From: Hyphomicrobiales bacterium
Lineage (GTDB): Bacteria; Pseudomonadota; Alphaproteobacteria; Rhizobiales; Aestuariivirgaceae
Length of the DNA: 16,628 bases
Direction of reading: 5' to 3'
Assembly: GCA_025356765.1 (NCBI GenBank)
Contig: JANXRO010000120.1
Span: 1-16,628, forward strand
Position numbers and translations under genes: made by a program. A model generated the notes under the pieces. That model saw only the letters and a program-made list of their open reading frames with translations. It ran no database searches and had not been told where the DNA came from. Below are positions 8,145 to 15,151 of this stretch, piece after piece. How positions within the stretch are numbered: the stretch's first letter is position 1; each line of letters starts with the position of its first letter.

Positions 8145-10232
8145 TTATTTCACCAAGCCTTCGCCGGGCGCAGAACCGGGTTTGCCGGGCAAGGTGTCGG
8201 CGAACAACTCGTTCTTCGATTGCTTGTCCTTTGGAACATACACCCGTTCGCGGATGATGTTATCTTCGGCCCAGTTATACATAAAGATTGGAGCGCCAGG
8301 TGCCACGTTGGCAAAGCGCTTGTTGATCAACAGAGCACCAGGATAAACCGTCAGGCCCGCCTTATAGACGTTCTCTGTCGAGGTTTTCTGATATTCTTTC
8401 ATCAAGGCAATGCGGTCCTTTGCGTCTTTGGCTCCGATGAACTTGTTGACGATATCAACAAGTTTTTTCTCAAAGTCCATCAGGTCCACTTTGCCATCAG
8501 CGCCGGCCTTGTGGAAATCAGTGGTGTTCGGGCCGATGGGTGCCAAGTGATCGGTGTTTTGAACGGCAGTGATCATTTCTGATGCCTGACGCAAAACTTC
8601 CCAATCATACTTGCCAGCGTCACGCGCCGCATCATGGTCTTTGCCGGAAAGCAGCTTGGGGATAACCCGAATGCCAGCTTTTTCACCCATGGCCACAACG
8701 CCTTCTATCAGTGATTTATCAGACTGATAATCGGCATTGCCCAATACAGTAACTTCCACGTTCTTGCCGCCGTTTACAGCTTTCGGGAAGTTGACGATAC
8801 CATCGCCATCTGTATCTTTCAGGCCAGCGGCTGCAAGTTCAGCTTTGGCCGCATTGACGCTGAAGGGATAATAGACGGTAGAGGCCTTGTCATAGAAGCT
8901 GGTGCCAGGATAGAGGCCGCCAGGATAAATGGCAGTGAAGGGACCCTTCACCAAAGATTCACCCAAGCGCTGACGATCGAGCATCGAGGTTACAGCTTTG
9001 CGGAAATGCAAATCGCGGTTCAAATTGTGAACAGCAACGCTGTTGGCATCGGTGTCGCCCCAGCCATTGGCTGAATAGTTGAACTCCAAGGCATAGCCGA
9101 TGGTGCGTTGGCCAAATTCCAACCGCGCAGGCGCTTTTGGATCGGCCGACTTCTTCAAGCTTTCAACAAAATTTTCAGCTTGCTCGAGGTTCGAAAAATC
9201 GCCTGACCCTGCGATGGTTTGCACATCGCGATCGCCCCATGTGGAAAGGCGATATTGCATTTCGTTGAGGTATGGCAGCTGGTTGCCCTTCTCATCCACT
9301 TTCCAATAATAAGGATTGCGGCGCAGAACCACGATATTATCTGGTTTATAGTCCACTTCCACCCAGGCGCCCATCGTTGGCATATTGCTATAAGTTGGAG
9401 GGAAAGCGTTCTTATATTGATCATAGGTGTTCTTGGAGTTTGATGGATGCTGTGGTGCCAAGATGTGCGCTGGGCCAGGACAGAATGTGCCGTAAGCCAT
9501 GGCGTAAAGAACTTGGGTTGGAAAAGCGGTCTTGAACGTCCACTTAATCGTGTTGGCATCAACCTTTTCAAGTTTTGTGCCTTCGCCAAACGTGCCGGGG
9601 TTAGCACCATTCAACGGGTGAACATTGGTGTCGAGGACGTTCTTTTCCCAATAGAACATTGCGTCATCGGCCGAGAAAGGCTCGCCGTCTGACCACTTGG
9701 CACCTTCAATTAAATGCATCGTAAGTTGCATGCCATCTTTCGACCATTCCCAGCTTTTGGCAAGGTTTGGCAAGGGCTGCAGTTCTTCGGCCTTCACTTG
9801 GAAAAGTGGGCCAGTGCGTGTCAAACATTCAGAAAGGCCAATATCAATGCCGCCCCAGCCTTGGCTTTGACCAGCGGAATAATTCCAGCCGTCAGGACGG
9901 CCACCAATAACGTGGCGCATCACATCGCCATAAACACCAACGCCATCTTTCATATTGCCGGTTTTGTAAACCATCGGCTCTTTCGGCAAGCGATCTTTAA
10001 GTGGTGGCAGCTTGCCAGCTTTTTCCAAAGCAGCCACAAAATCTGGCTGGTGATATTCACCCAAAGCTTTGTATGTTAAAATATCGCCAACGCCTACAAG
10101 GGTCACTTTACCTTGAGCATCAAATTTCGGTGCATCGGGCAATTTACCGGGCACAGCACCATCTGCCATCGCAGCGGTCGCTGAAACGCCCGTCAGCAAT
10201 ATGGCGGCCAAAAGGCTCGTCATTGTCTTCAT
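8145..10232 (-). CDS. agpA: Periplasmic solute-binding protein, SBP family 5 (AgpA-like)
   Basis: This 695-residue binding protein delivers substrate to the importer encoded downstream. The N-terminal signal peptide is clear (positive start MKTM, hydrophobic core to about residue 20, cleavage probably after AMA at 21-23). The family-5 signature region lies at about 158-190 (LAKSWEWSKDGMQL and GAKWSDGEPFSADD). Most peptide-binding members are 500-550 residues; the extra length fits the alpha-galactoside-binding AgpA group of rhizobia. A DTDGDGIVNF stretch (473-482) looks like an EF-hand-type Ca2+ loop, and a looser ADGKVDLMDF is at 578-587. The start at 10232 is set by the signal peptide and GGAGG 8 nt upstream; the longer in-frame start at 10379 would overlap the divergent regulator gene and bury the signal peptide. 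It is the first gene of the operon, opposite the AraC-type regulator. A peptide substrate cannot be excluded from sequence alone. Confidence 0.88.
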   Translation of the reverse strand: MKTMTSLLAAILLTGVSATAAMADGAVPGKLPDAPKFDAQGKVTLVGVGDILTYKALGEYHQPDFVAALEKAGKLPPLKDRLPKEPMVYKTGNMKDGVGVYGDVMRHVIGGRPDGWNYSAGQSQGWGGIDIGLSECLTRTGPLFQVKAEELQPLPNLAKSWEWSKDGMQLTMHLIEGAKWSDGEPFSADDAMFYWEKNVLDTNVHPLNGANPGTFGEGTKLEKVDANTIKWTFKTAFPTQVLYAMAYGTFCPGPAHILAPQHPSNSKNTYDQYKNAFPPTYSNMPTMGAWVEVDYKPDNIVVLRRNPYYWKVDEKGNQLPYLNEMQYRLSTWGDRDVQTIAGSGDFSNLEQAENFVESLKKSADPKAPARLEFGQRTIGYALEFNYSANGWGDTDANSVAVHNLNRDLHFRKAVTSMLDRQRLGESLVKGPFTAIYPGGLYPGTSFYDKASTVYYPFSVNAAKAELAAAGLKDTDGDGIVNFPKAVNGGKNVEVTVLGNADYQSDKSLIEGVVAMGEKAGIRVIPKLLSGKDHDAARDAGKYDWEVLRQASEMITAVQNTDHLAPIGPNTTDFHKAGADGKVDLMDFEKKLVDIVNKFIGAKDAKDRIALMKEYQKTSTENVYKAGLTVYPGALLINKRFANVAPGAPIFMYNWAEDNIIRERVYVPKDKQSKNELFADTLPGKPGSAPGEGLVK

Positions 10233-10365
10233 ATCATCGTCCTCCCAAAACTCTTTATTGGCGAGAGTAAGCCCCCCGCAAGTTAAGGTTGATGCAAAAC
10301 CCCTCTTGCGGCAATCCCGATTCACAAATAAGAATTCCGAGATTTGAAGATTTATTGGAGCTCGG
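10233..10365. promoter_or_regulatory. Divergent control region between the agpA-like and AraC-type genes
   Basis: This 133-bp gap must hold the promoters of both the transport operon (leftward) and the regulator (rightward). The most visible structure is an inverted repeat, CCGCAAG (10276-10282) and CTTGCGG (10305-10311), with centres 29 bp apart, close to three helical turns, so it is a candidate binding site for the adjacent regulator. A weak rightward promoter candidate is TTGCGG (10306-10311), 17-bp spacer, then TAAGAA (10329-10334), which would overlap the right arm of the repeat. I could not assign a convincing leftward promoter. The ribosome-binding site for the leftward gene is GGAGG close to 10241-10245. 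Confidence 0.4.
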
Positions 10366-11277
10366 ATGATGGAAACCAAAAACCCTAAGCCCGAGGCAAA
10401 TGTTACCGATAACGCCAGCGAACGACGGTTTTACGCACGCTCAAAAGCATTTGGCCGCCTTGGAATGCGCATTTTCAAACCTAAGTTAATGCCAGAGCCA
10501 CATTGGCATGGCCACATCGAGGTCAATTTCATCCGTAACGCAAGCATGGTTTATCTCGTCGATGGCGCACCAATTACAATTGAGCCTGATCAGCTGATCA
10601 TTTTTTGGGCCAATGTCCCCCATCAATTGGTTGCGATCGAACCAAACTCATCTGAGCCACCTGAACTTTGCAACATTTATCTGCCACTCGATATTTTTCT
10701 ATTGATGCCGCATCTTCCCAATATTCAAATTGCCCTGATCAATGGTGCCATGATCGCCTGCCCCAAACAGCTCTGTGGCCATGAACAACTTCTGCGGTGG
10801 TATGAAGATTATCGTAGCGCCAATTCTGAGCGCGTCGACATTATGAAGATGGAGATCAATGCATTGTTCAGGCGCGTGGCCCTTCAAGACACAGCCTATT
10901 TGCGCGCACCTTGGCTGGCCAAACCTGCCCCGCACAACCTCTCTTCATCGCATATTCGGCATGTTGTTGCCATTGTCCGCCACGTGCTTGAAAATCTTGA
11001 AAAACCCTTGAATAATGCCGATGTCACCGCCGTCATCGGTCTTCACCCCAATTATGCTTTGAGTATTTTCAAACGTGTGATGAACTTGCCCCTCAAGCAA
11101 TTTATCCTGCGTATGCGCCTGTTGCGCGCGCGCGGCATGTTGCTGGAAAGCGATGCCGCTATAACCACAATTGCCATGCAAAGCGGCTTTGGGTCCACCA
11201 GCCAATTTTATGCACATTTTTCCGCGGCCTATGGCATTTCGCCAAACCAACTGCGCGAGAGATATTTAGGCAAATGA
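10366..11277 (+). CDS. agpT: AraC-family transcriptional regulator (AgpT/MelR-like)
   Basis: A 303-residue regulator expected to activate the divergent operon when an alpha-galactoside is bound. The N-terminal cupin-like sensor domain contains PHWHGHIEVNFI (45-56; H46, H48, H50) and LIIFWANVPHQL (77-88), very like the corresponding parts of E. coli MelR, the melibiose regulator of the same length (about 302). The C-terminal AraC DNA-binding domain has two helix-turn-helix units, at about 217-238 (HPNYALSIFKRVM) and 264-286 (AITTIAMQSGFGSTSQFYAHF), followed by the usual SPNQLRERY end. Two adjacent ATG codons (10366, 10369) are possible; GGAG at 10357-10360 is 5 and 8 nt from them. Divergent position beside an AgpA-type binding protein matches agpT of S. 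meliloti. The symbol rests on synteny plus MelR resemblance. Confidence 0.88.
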   Translation: MMETKNPKPEANVTDNASERRFYARSKAFGRLGMRIFKPKLMPEPHWHGHIEVNFIRNASMVYLVDGAPITIEPDQLIIFWANVPHQLVAIEPNSSEPPELCNIYLPLDIFLLMPHLPNIQIALINGAMIACPKQLCGHEQLLRWYEDYRSANSERVDIMKMEINALFRRVALQDTAYLRAPWLAKPAPHNLSSSHIRHVVAIVRHVLENLEKPLNNADVTAVIGLHPNYALSIFKRVMNLPLKQFILRMRLLRARGMLLESDAAITTIAMQSGFGSTSQFYAHFSAAYGISPNQLRERYLGK

Positions 11278-11536
11278 ACGAAATATTTTGGCTGGTTGGT
11301 GGCAGAGCAACACGCAACACATGCCTGTGGGTGTAAACTTTGGGGTGATCTCAAGAACGATGGCAAAGAGGACCACCATGTCACGCGCGACTCATTCGAT
11401 TGATCCCAATCGTGTTGAAGCCAGCCCGCCATTAGGCACTGCTGTGCCACGCGCGCAGTGTAAGCCCTAAAAAAATGATTGCGACACTTGAGACAGTTCG
11501 ATCAATTGCGGCAACGCTTGCGCAATAAATAGATCT
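11278..11536. other. Convergent intergenic region, no confident gene
   Basis: This 259-bp gap separates the 3' ends of the regulator gene (plus) and the hydrolase gene (minus), so both should terminate here. I see no classical hairpin with a T-tract for either strand. Weak structures are GGCAC-TGCT-GTGCC (11435-11448) and CACTGC/GCAGTG (11437-11460); an A7 run lies at about 11469-11475. A 30-codon reading frame at 11378-11470 (plus) has an upstream AGAGGA and is discussed under findings, but is not supported well enough to be called a gene. No tRNA or repeat was recognised. Confidence 0.5.
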
Positions 11537-12253
11537 TCAAAATTCGATCGCCATTTCCAGCCACTCGGTTACTGCCGCAGTAACTGAGGTGGCTTGCTCC
11601 AAAGTTGCCATGTGCCCAGCACCGGTGATTTTGCGCAACACACCACGTGAAACCAATTCTGCCATTTGCGCATGATAGAGTGGCGGGCAAAGTGCATCTT
11701 CTTCACCACAAAGCAAAAGCGTGGGCCCGTGATAGTTGCGCAAAATGTCGGTGTGGTCGGCGCGGTCGCGCAGGGCAATGGATTGGGCAATAAATATTGT
11801 ATCGCCAAGTTCAAGTGCCATAGTGATCAAAAGGTCGAGCAGCGCCCGATTTTTCCGATTGCCTTTGGCAAGATAGATAGGTTTCATTTCGGTCGTAATA
11901 ACTTGGCGCAACTTACCCGCCTTCACATCTTCAATTTGGCGATTGCGTATGGCAAACCGCGAAGGTGCATCGGCTAGGTGATTTGTATCAAGCAATGCAA
12001 GCCTATTGACGCGGTGAGGCGCAAGGCCAACCAGGCTCATTGCAACGATGCCACCCATGGAAAGTCCCATAAGATTAAATGTTGGGGCTTTGATCTCTCC
12101 CAATATGCGCCGCGCCATTCCTTCTATGGAAGCGGGCCAATCAAGGCGGGGCACAATAATTTCAAATTCATTTTCAAACGCCAAGATTTGTGGAGCAAAC
12201 AAGCGCTCATCACACATCATGCCCGGCAACATGACTAATGTCTCTTTTGCCAT
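11537..12253 (-). CDS. Alpha/beta-fold hydrolase
   Basis: A 238-residue single-domain hydrolase. The nucleophile elbow is GLSMG (63-67, Ser65), the probable acid is D186 in GEEDALCP, and the base is H214 in GAGHMATLEQ; the order and spacing fit the classical Ser-Asp-His triad. The oxyanion-hole region is close to LPGMMCD (9-15), lacking the common HG start of the motif. There is no signal peptide, so it is cytoplasmic. The ATG is 4 nt after the stop of the MetE-like gene and has no strong Shine-Dalgarno, which suggests translational coupling. It is the last gene of the right-hand operon. An esterase or lactonase step in the breakdown of the imported compound is a reasonable inference, but family similarity alone does not give a substrate. 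Confidence 0.8.
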   Translation of the reverse strand: MAKETLVMLPGMMCDERLFAPQILAFENEFEIIVPRLDWPASIEGMARRILGEIKAPTFNLMGLSMGGIVAMSLVGLAPHRVNRLALLDTNHLADAPSRFAIRNRQIEDVKAGKLRQVITTEMKPIYLAKGNRKNRALLDLLITMALELGDTIFIAQSIALRDRADHTDILRNYHGPTLLLCGEEDALCPPLYHAQMAELVSRGVLRKITGAGHMATLEQATSVTAAVTEWLEMAIEF

Positions 12254-12257
12254 CGCG

Positions 12258-13391
12258 TTATGTGCGATTGGCCGCCAAGCGAGCGCCGTCAGACAGAGCT
12301 TTCAATTTGGCAAAACAAATCTCAGGATCGACTGCGCCAAAACCGGCAAAAGTGCCAAAGCCACAATCAGACCCTGCAATTACGCGGTCCTTGCCGACGA
12401 TGGCGGTGAATTTTTCAAGCCGTTGCGCCACCAGCTCAGGATGTTCAACAAAGTTGGTGGTTGTATCAACCACACCGGGAACAAGAATGCGATCCTCAGG
12501 AATATCGCGCTTACGATCCCGAAATGTTGTCCACTCATGGCCATGGCGCGGGTTGGACGTTTCAAACAGCATATAGCGCGCTTTCACTTTCATGAATGTG
12601 TTTAAAACTTTGGCCATATCAATATCGCAAACATGGGGCCCTTCGTAATTGCCCCAACAGATGTGAACGCGCACCTTTTCTTGTGGAACATCTGCCAAAG
12701 CATAATTCAAAGCTTCAACATGCATGTCGGCAATTTTAACAAACTCATCATCAGAAAGTTCTGTGAACAACATGTGGCGCGATAATGCGAGGTCTGGGCA
12801 ATCAACTTGCAAATCCAAACCAGAATCTGTGATCGTTTTATATTCTTCACGCATAGCTTCAGCCAGCGCCGCCAAATATTTTTCGCGCGTGGCATAATGT
12901 GCATTTTGTAAAAACAACGAAATCACGCCTGGCGACGCCGCATTCATAAAGCCACTTTCTGCACCGTGTTTTTTCATCGCAGCTTTGAGATTGATTATGT
13001 CTTTTTGCAGCTCACCCTGCCCGCGTGATTTCACATCACCCGTGCACATTGGTCGGGCATAGGTTGGTGTTCCACCGTCTTGCGAAAGCCGCTGCATGAA
13101 ACTTGGAAACAATTTGAGATCGGCTGGGGCATTGCGCGGGCTGTCACCGGAAAAGCCCGTGTAGCGATCTTTCACATATGTGGCATATGAAATTTTCGAA
13201 GTTTCACCATCAGAAACAATGGAAACACCAGCTTTAACTTGCTTTAGAACTGTTTCGTCGACAGCAGAGGCCATTGCGTCATCAAAAGCCGTTTGATCGA
13301 ATAATTCTCCCCGCTCTCGAGCAAAGAGAAAATCGACGATGTTTTGGGAGCGCGGCAAAGACCCCACATGAGTCACTAATATTTTGGACAT
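12258..13391 (-). CDS. MetE-like (cobalamin-independent methionine synthase superfamily) zinc protein
   Basis: A 377-residue protein matching the C-terminal catalytic barrel of cobalamin-independent methionine synthase, without the N-terminal half found in full MetE (about 750 residues). The start motif THVGSLPR (7-14) and the zinc-ligand set H243 and C245 (in VHICWGN), E277 (in FETSN) and C343 (in GSDCGFGTF) are all visible, so a thiol-activating zinc site is likely intact. Short family members include methyltransferases and the epoxyalkane:coenzyme M transferase group, so the reaction may be methyl or alkyl transfer to a thiol rather than methionine synthesis. An in-frame ATG at 13469 is rejected: the ATG at 13391 has GAGGA 7 nt upstream, overlapping the stop of the cupin gene, and begins the conserved motif. 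The catabolic operon context argues against a housekeeping biosynthetic role. Confidence 0.82.
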   Translation of the reverse strand: MSKILVTHVGSLPRSQNIVDFLFARERGELFDQTAFDDAMASAVDETVLKQVKAGVSIVSDGETSKISYATYVKDRYTGFSGDSPRNAPADLKLFPSFMQRLSQDGGTPTYARPMCTGDVKSRGQGELQKDIINLKAAMKKHGAESGFMNAASPGVISLFLQNAHYATREKYLAALAEAMREEYKTITDSGLDLQVDCPDLALSRHMLFTELSDDEFVKIADMHVEALNYALADVPQEKVRVHICWGNYEGPHVCDIDMAKVLNTFMKVKARYMLFETSNPRHGHEWTTFRDRKRDIPEDRILVPGVVDTTTNFVEHPELVAQRLEKFTAIVGKDRVIAGSDCGFGTFAGFGAVDPEICFAKLKALSDGARLAANRT

Positions 13392-13401
13392 GCGCAATTC
13401 C

Positions 13402-14370
13402 TCAGTTTGGTTTCCAACTCGGGCCCGCAACATCATCAGTGTTGCGAATACGATAGAGCGAGGCTTCACCCGTCATCGATGGAAAAATCGCGTGGGCAAG
13501 ACCCGGTGGAACAGCGCAAGTATCGCCCGGCGCCAGAACTTTTTCGTGGTTTGCCCATTGAAGTTTCCAATGACCGCGCATCACCATTAAAATCTCGTGG
13601 CGCTTGGTGGAATATGCAGCCTCAGGAATTGAGCCGCGCTGAATCAAATCAATTTCAAAACCCGGCTTATCACGCAAAAGCGCATCAGGCCCAATCACTT
13701 TGCAGGGCGCATTTGTGGCCAGCGCCATCATATCCCAATACCGGCCGACATGGCTTGGAACCATTGCGGAAACAGGAAGCTCGGGAAACGCTTTTAACTC
13801 TTCATCATTAAGCAAAGGCATGGGCGGCACACCTTCAGGAAGGTGCTTGCCCTTTTTTGAATCGTATAGCTTTCCATTCTTGCCAAGGATCAGTCCATAA
13901 TTCTTGGCATCCTCAATAACCTGTGGCGCCCAGATAACTCCACCACCCGCATCATCACCTCCGAGCACGGCCATGATCATGCCGTAGTCTGTGCCTATAT
14001 TTTCAAAGGCACGAAAAATCCCCGTGGGTAAATTGATGATGTCGCCTTCTTCCAAAACCACTTCGCCAGCCTTGCCCCAACGCCCCCAGAAGAAGCGCCA
14101 CCTTCCGCTGCGCACAAAAAAAACTTCAGCCGTGCGGTGGGAATGCAATGAATTACGGCACTTGGGCGGCTGGCCGGCAGCACCAATATTGAAACTTGGC
14201 GTTTCTTGAATATGCACATGTTGGTCTGATGCTTCAGAAACCCCTCCCCCAATAATGGTGAAGTTTTCCTTTTGATCAGAACCCGGTGTATGGGCATCGA
14301 TGAAGGCTGTTTTGCAGGGTCGCAAATCGCCATAGCGAACAATACGGGCTTCCATCTGTTCAGGTGTCAT
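13402..14370 (-). CDS. Bicupin-domain protein, function unknown
   Basis: A 322-residue protein with two cupin-like halves. The first (about 55-135) has the metal-binding pattern LHSHRTAE (H76, H78, E82) and a second motif GDIINLPTGIFRAF (109-122) in which the usual late histidine is not evident. The second (about 235-315) has RHEILMVMRG with H258 and E259, then PGDTCAVPPGLAH with H293, so its metal set is incomplete or different. Bicupin architecture occurs in dioxygenases of the gentisate type and in sugar isomerases, but I do not recognise the exact family and assign no reaction. It is cytoplasmic by sequence. GGGAG lies 9 nt before the ATG, and the preceding SDR gene stops 16 nt upstream. 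The operon position suggests a role in the same pathway as the two dehydrogenases. Confidence 0.8.
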   Translation of the reverse strand: MTPEQMEARIVRYGDLRPCKTAFIDAHTPGSDQKENFTIIGGGVSEASDQHVHIQETPSFNIGAAGQPPKCRNSLHSHRTAEVFFVRSGRWRFFWGRWGKAGEVVLEEGDIINLPTGIFRAFENIGTDYGMIMAVLGGDDAGGGVIWAPQVIEDAKNYGLILGKNGKLYDSKKGKHLPEGVPPMPLLNDEELKAFPELPVSAMVPSHVGRYWDMMALATNAPCKVIGPDALLRDKPGFEIDLIQRGSIPEAAYSTKRHEILMVMRGHWKLQWANHEKVLAPGDTCAVPPGLAHAIFPSMTGEASLYRIRNTDDVAGPSWKPN

Positions 14371-14386
14371 TTGTTAAATCTCCCAT

Positions 14387-15151
14387 TCAACCGGCGGTCC
14401 AGCCGCCATCAATCATCAAAGCCGATCCCGTAATCATGGCCGCAGCATCGCTTGCTAAAAATACAACGGCCCCCATAATGTCTTCCACCTCACCAACGCG
14501 CAGCAGTTTGATTTTGGATTTGATCCACGCCAGCCGTTCTGGATTGGAAAAAGTAGCCTCTGTCATTGGGGTTCGAATAAACGTTGGGCAAATCGTATTC
14601 ACGCGAATGGCGTGCGGGCCCCACTCAATTGCCATGGCTTTGGTCATGCCTTCCACAGCATGTTTTGAGGCCGCATAAACAGTGCGATCAACGCCGCCCA
14701 CATGGCCCATTTGCGATGACATGGTGATGATTGAACCACCTTTGCCGCCTTCCATCATCTTTCGCGCCGCTTCGCGCGCTGAAAAATGTGCGGCTTTCCA
14801 ATTTATCGCCATTACAGAGTCAAAATCTGTTTCAGTTGTATCCAGTGCTGAAGAATGACGCGCAAAGCCTGCCGAGTTCACATAAATGTCAAGCGCATCA
14901 AATGCAGAAATAGCTTTGGTAACAGCCTTCACATCAGTGATATCAAGTTGAAGCGCTTCAGCAGAATATCCTTGACCCTTGAAAGCGGAAACCACCTGGT
15001 CGAGCTTTTCATGGCCGCGTGCCGCACACACAATATGTGCGCCCGCTTCCGCCAGAGCAACCGCACAGCCCAATCCAATGCCGGATGACGCGCCCACAAC
15101 AAGTGCAAAGCGACCATCAAGACGAAATGAGGGTGTGCGCGGCAATTTCAT
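14387..15151 (-). CDS. SDR-family NAD(P)-dependent oxidoreductase
   Basis: A 254-residue classical short-chain dehydrogenase. The cofactor motif is GASSGIG (20-26), the structural motif is NSAG (92-95), and the catalytic set is Ser145/Ser146 in MSSQMG, Tyr159 and Lys163 in YAASK, with N117. The C-terminus ends with the usual GSALMIDGGWTAG. Length is typical (about 250). CAARG after the second strand suggests a basic residue (R45) there, which would permit NADP(H), but the cofactor is not certain. The start ATG at 15151 overlaps the stop of the HisD-like gene by 4 nt (ATGA) and has GAGG 7 nt upstream. Pairing with a HisD-type dehydrogenase suggests two oxidation/reduction steps on the same polyol or sulfonated polyol; this resembles the SDR partners of HpsN in dihydroxypropanesulfonate degradation, as inference only. 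Confidence 0.87.
   Translation of the reverse strand: MKLPRTPSFRLDGRFALVVGASSGIGLGCAVALAEAGAHIVCAARGHEKLDQVVSAFKGQGYSAEALQLDITDVKAVTKAISAFDALDIYVNSAGFARHSSALDTTETDFDSVMAINWKAAHFSAREAARKMMEGGKGGSIITMSSQMGHVGGVDRTVYAASKHAVEGMTKAMAIEWGPHAIRVNTICPTFIRTPMTEATFSNPERLAWIKSKIKLLRVGEVEDIMGAVVFLASDAAAMITGSALMIDGGWTAG

Noticed and set aside
4201..10232. Reading the transporter as a dipeptide/oligopeptide importer
   Set aside because: The components are of that class, but the 695-residue binding protein, the MelR-like regulator and the adjacent melA make an alpha-galactoside role more likely. It remains an alternative.
10233..10379. Longer N-terminus for the binding protein starting at 10379
   Set aside because: It would overlap the start of the divergent regulator, lacks a ribosome-binding site and would place the signal peptide internally; 10232 has GGAGG and begins the signal peptide.
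12048..12605. 185-codon plus-strand frame across the hydrolase/MetE-like junction
   Set aside because: It is antisense to two motif-bearing genes and has no recognisable domain.
13392..13469. Upstream start for the MetE-like protein at 13469
   Set aside because: The extension is encoded inside the cupin gene and does not look like MetE; 13391 has a good GAGGA site and starts the HVGSLPR motif region.
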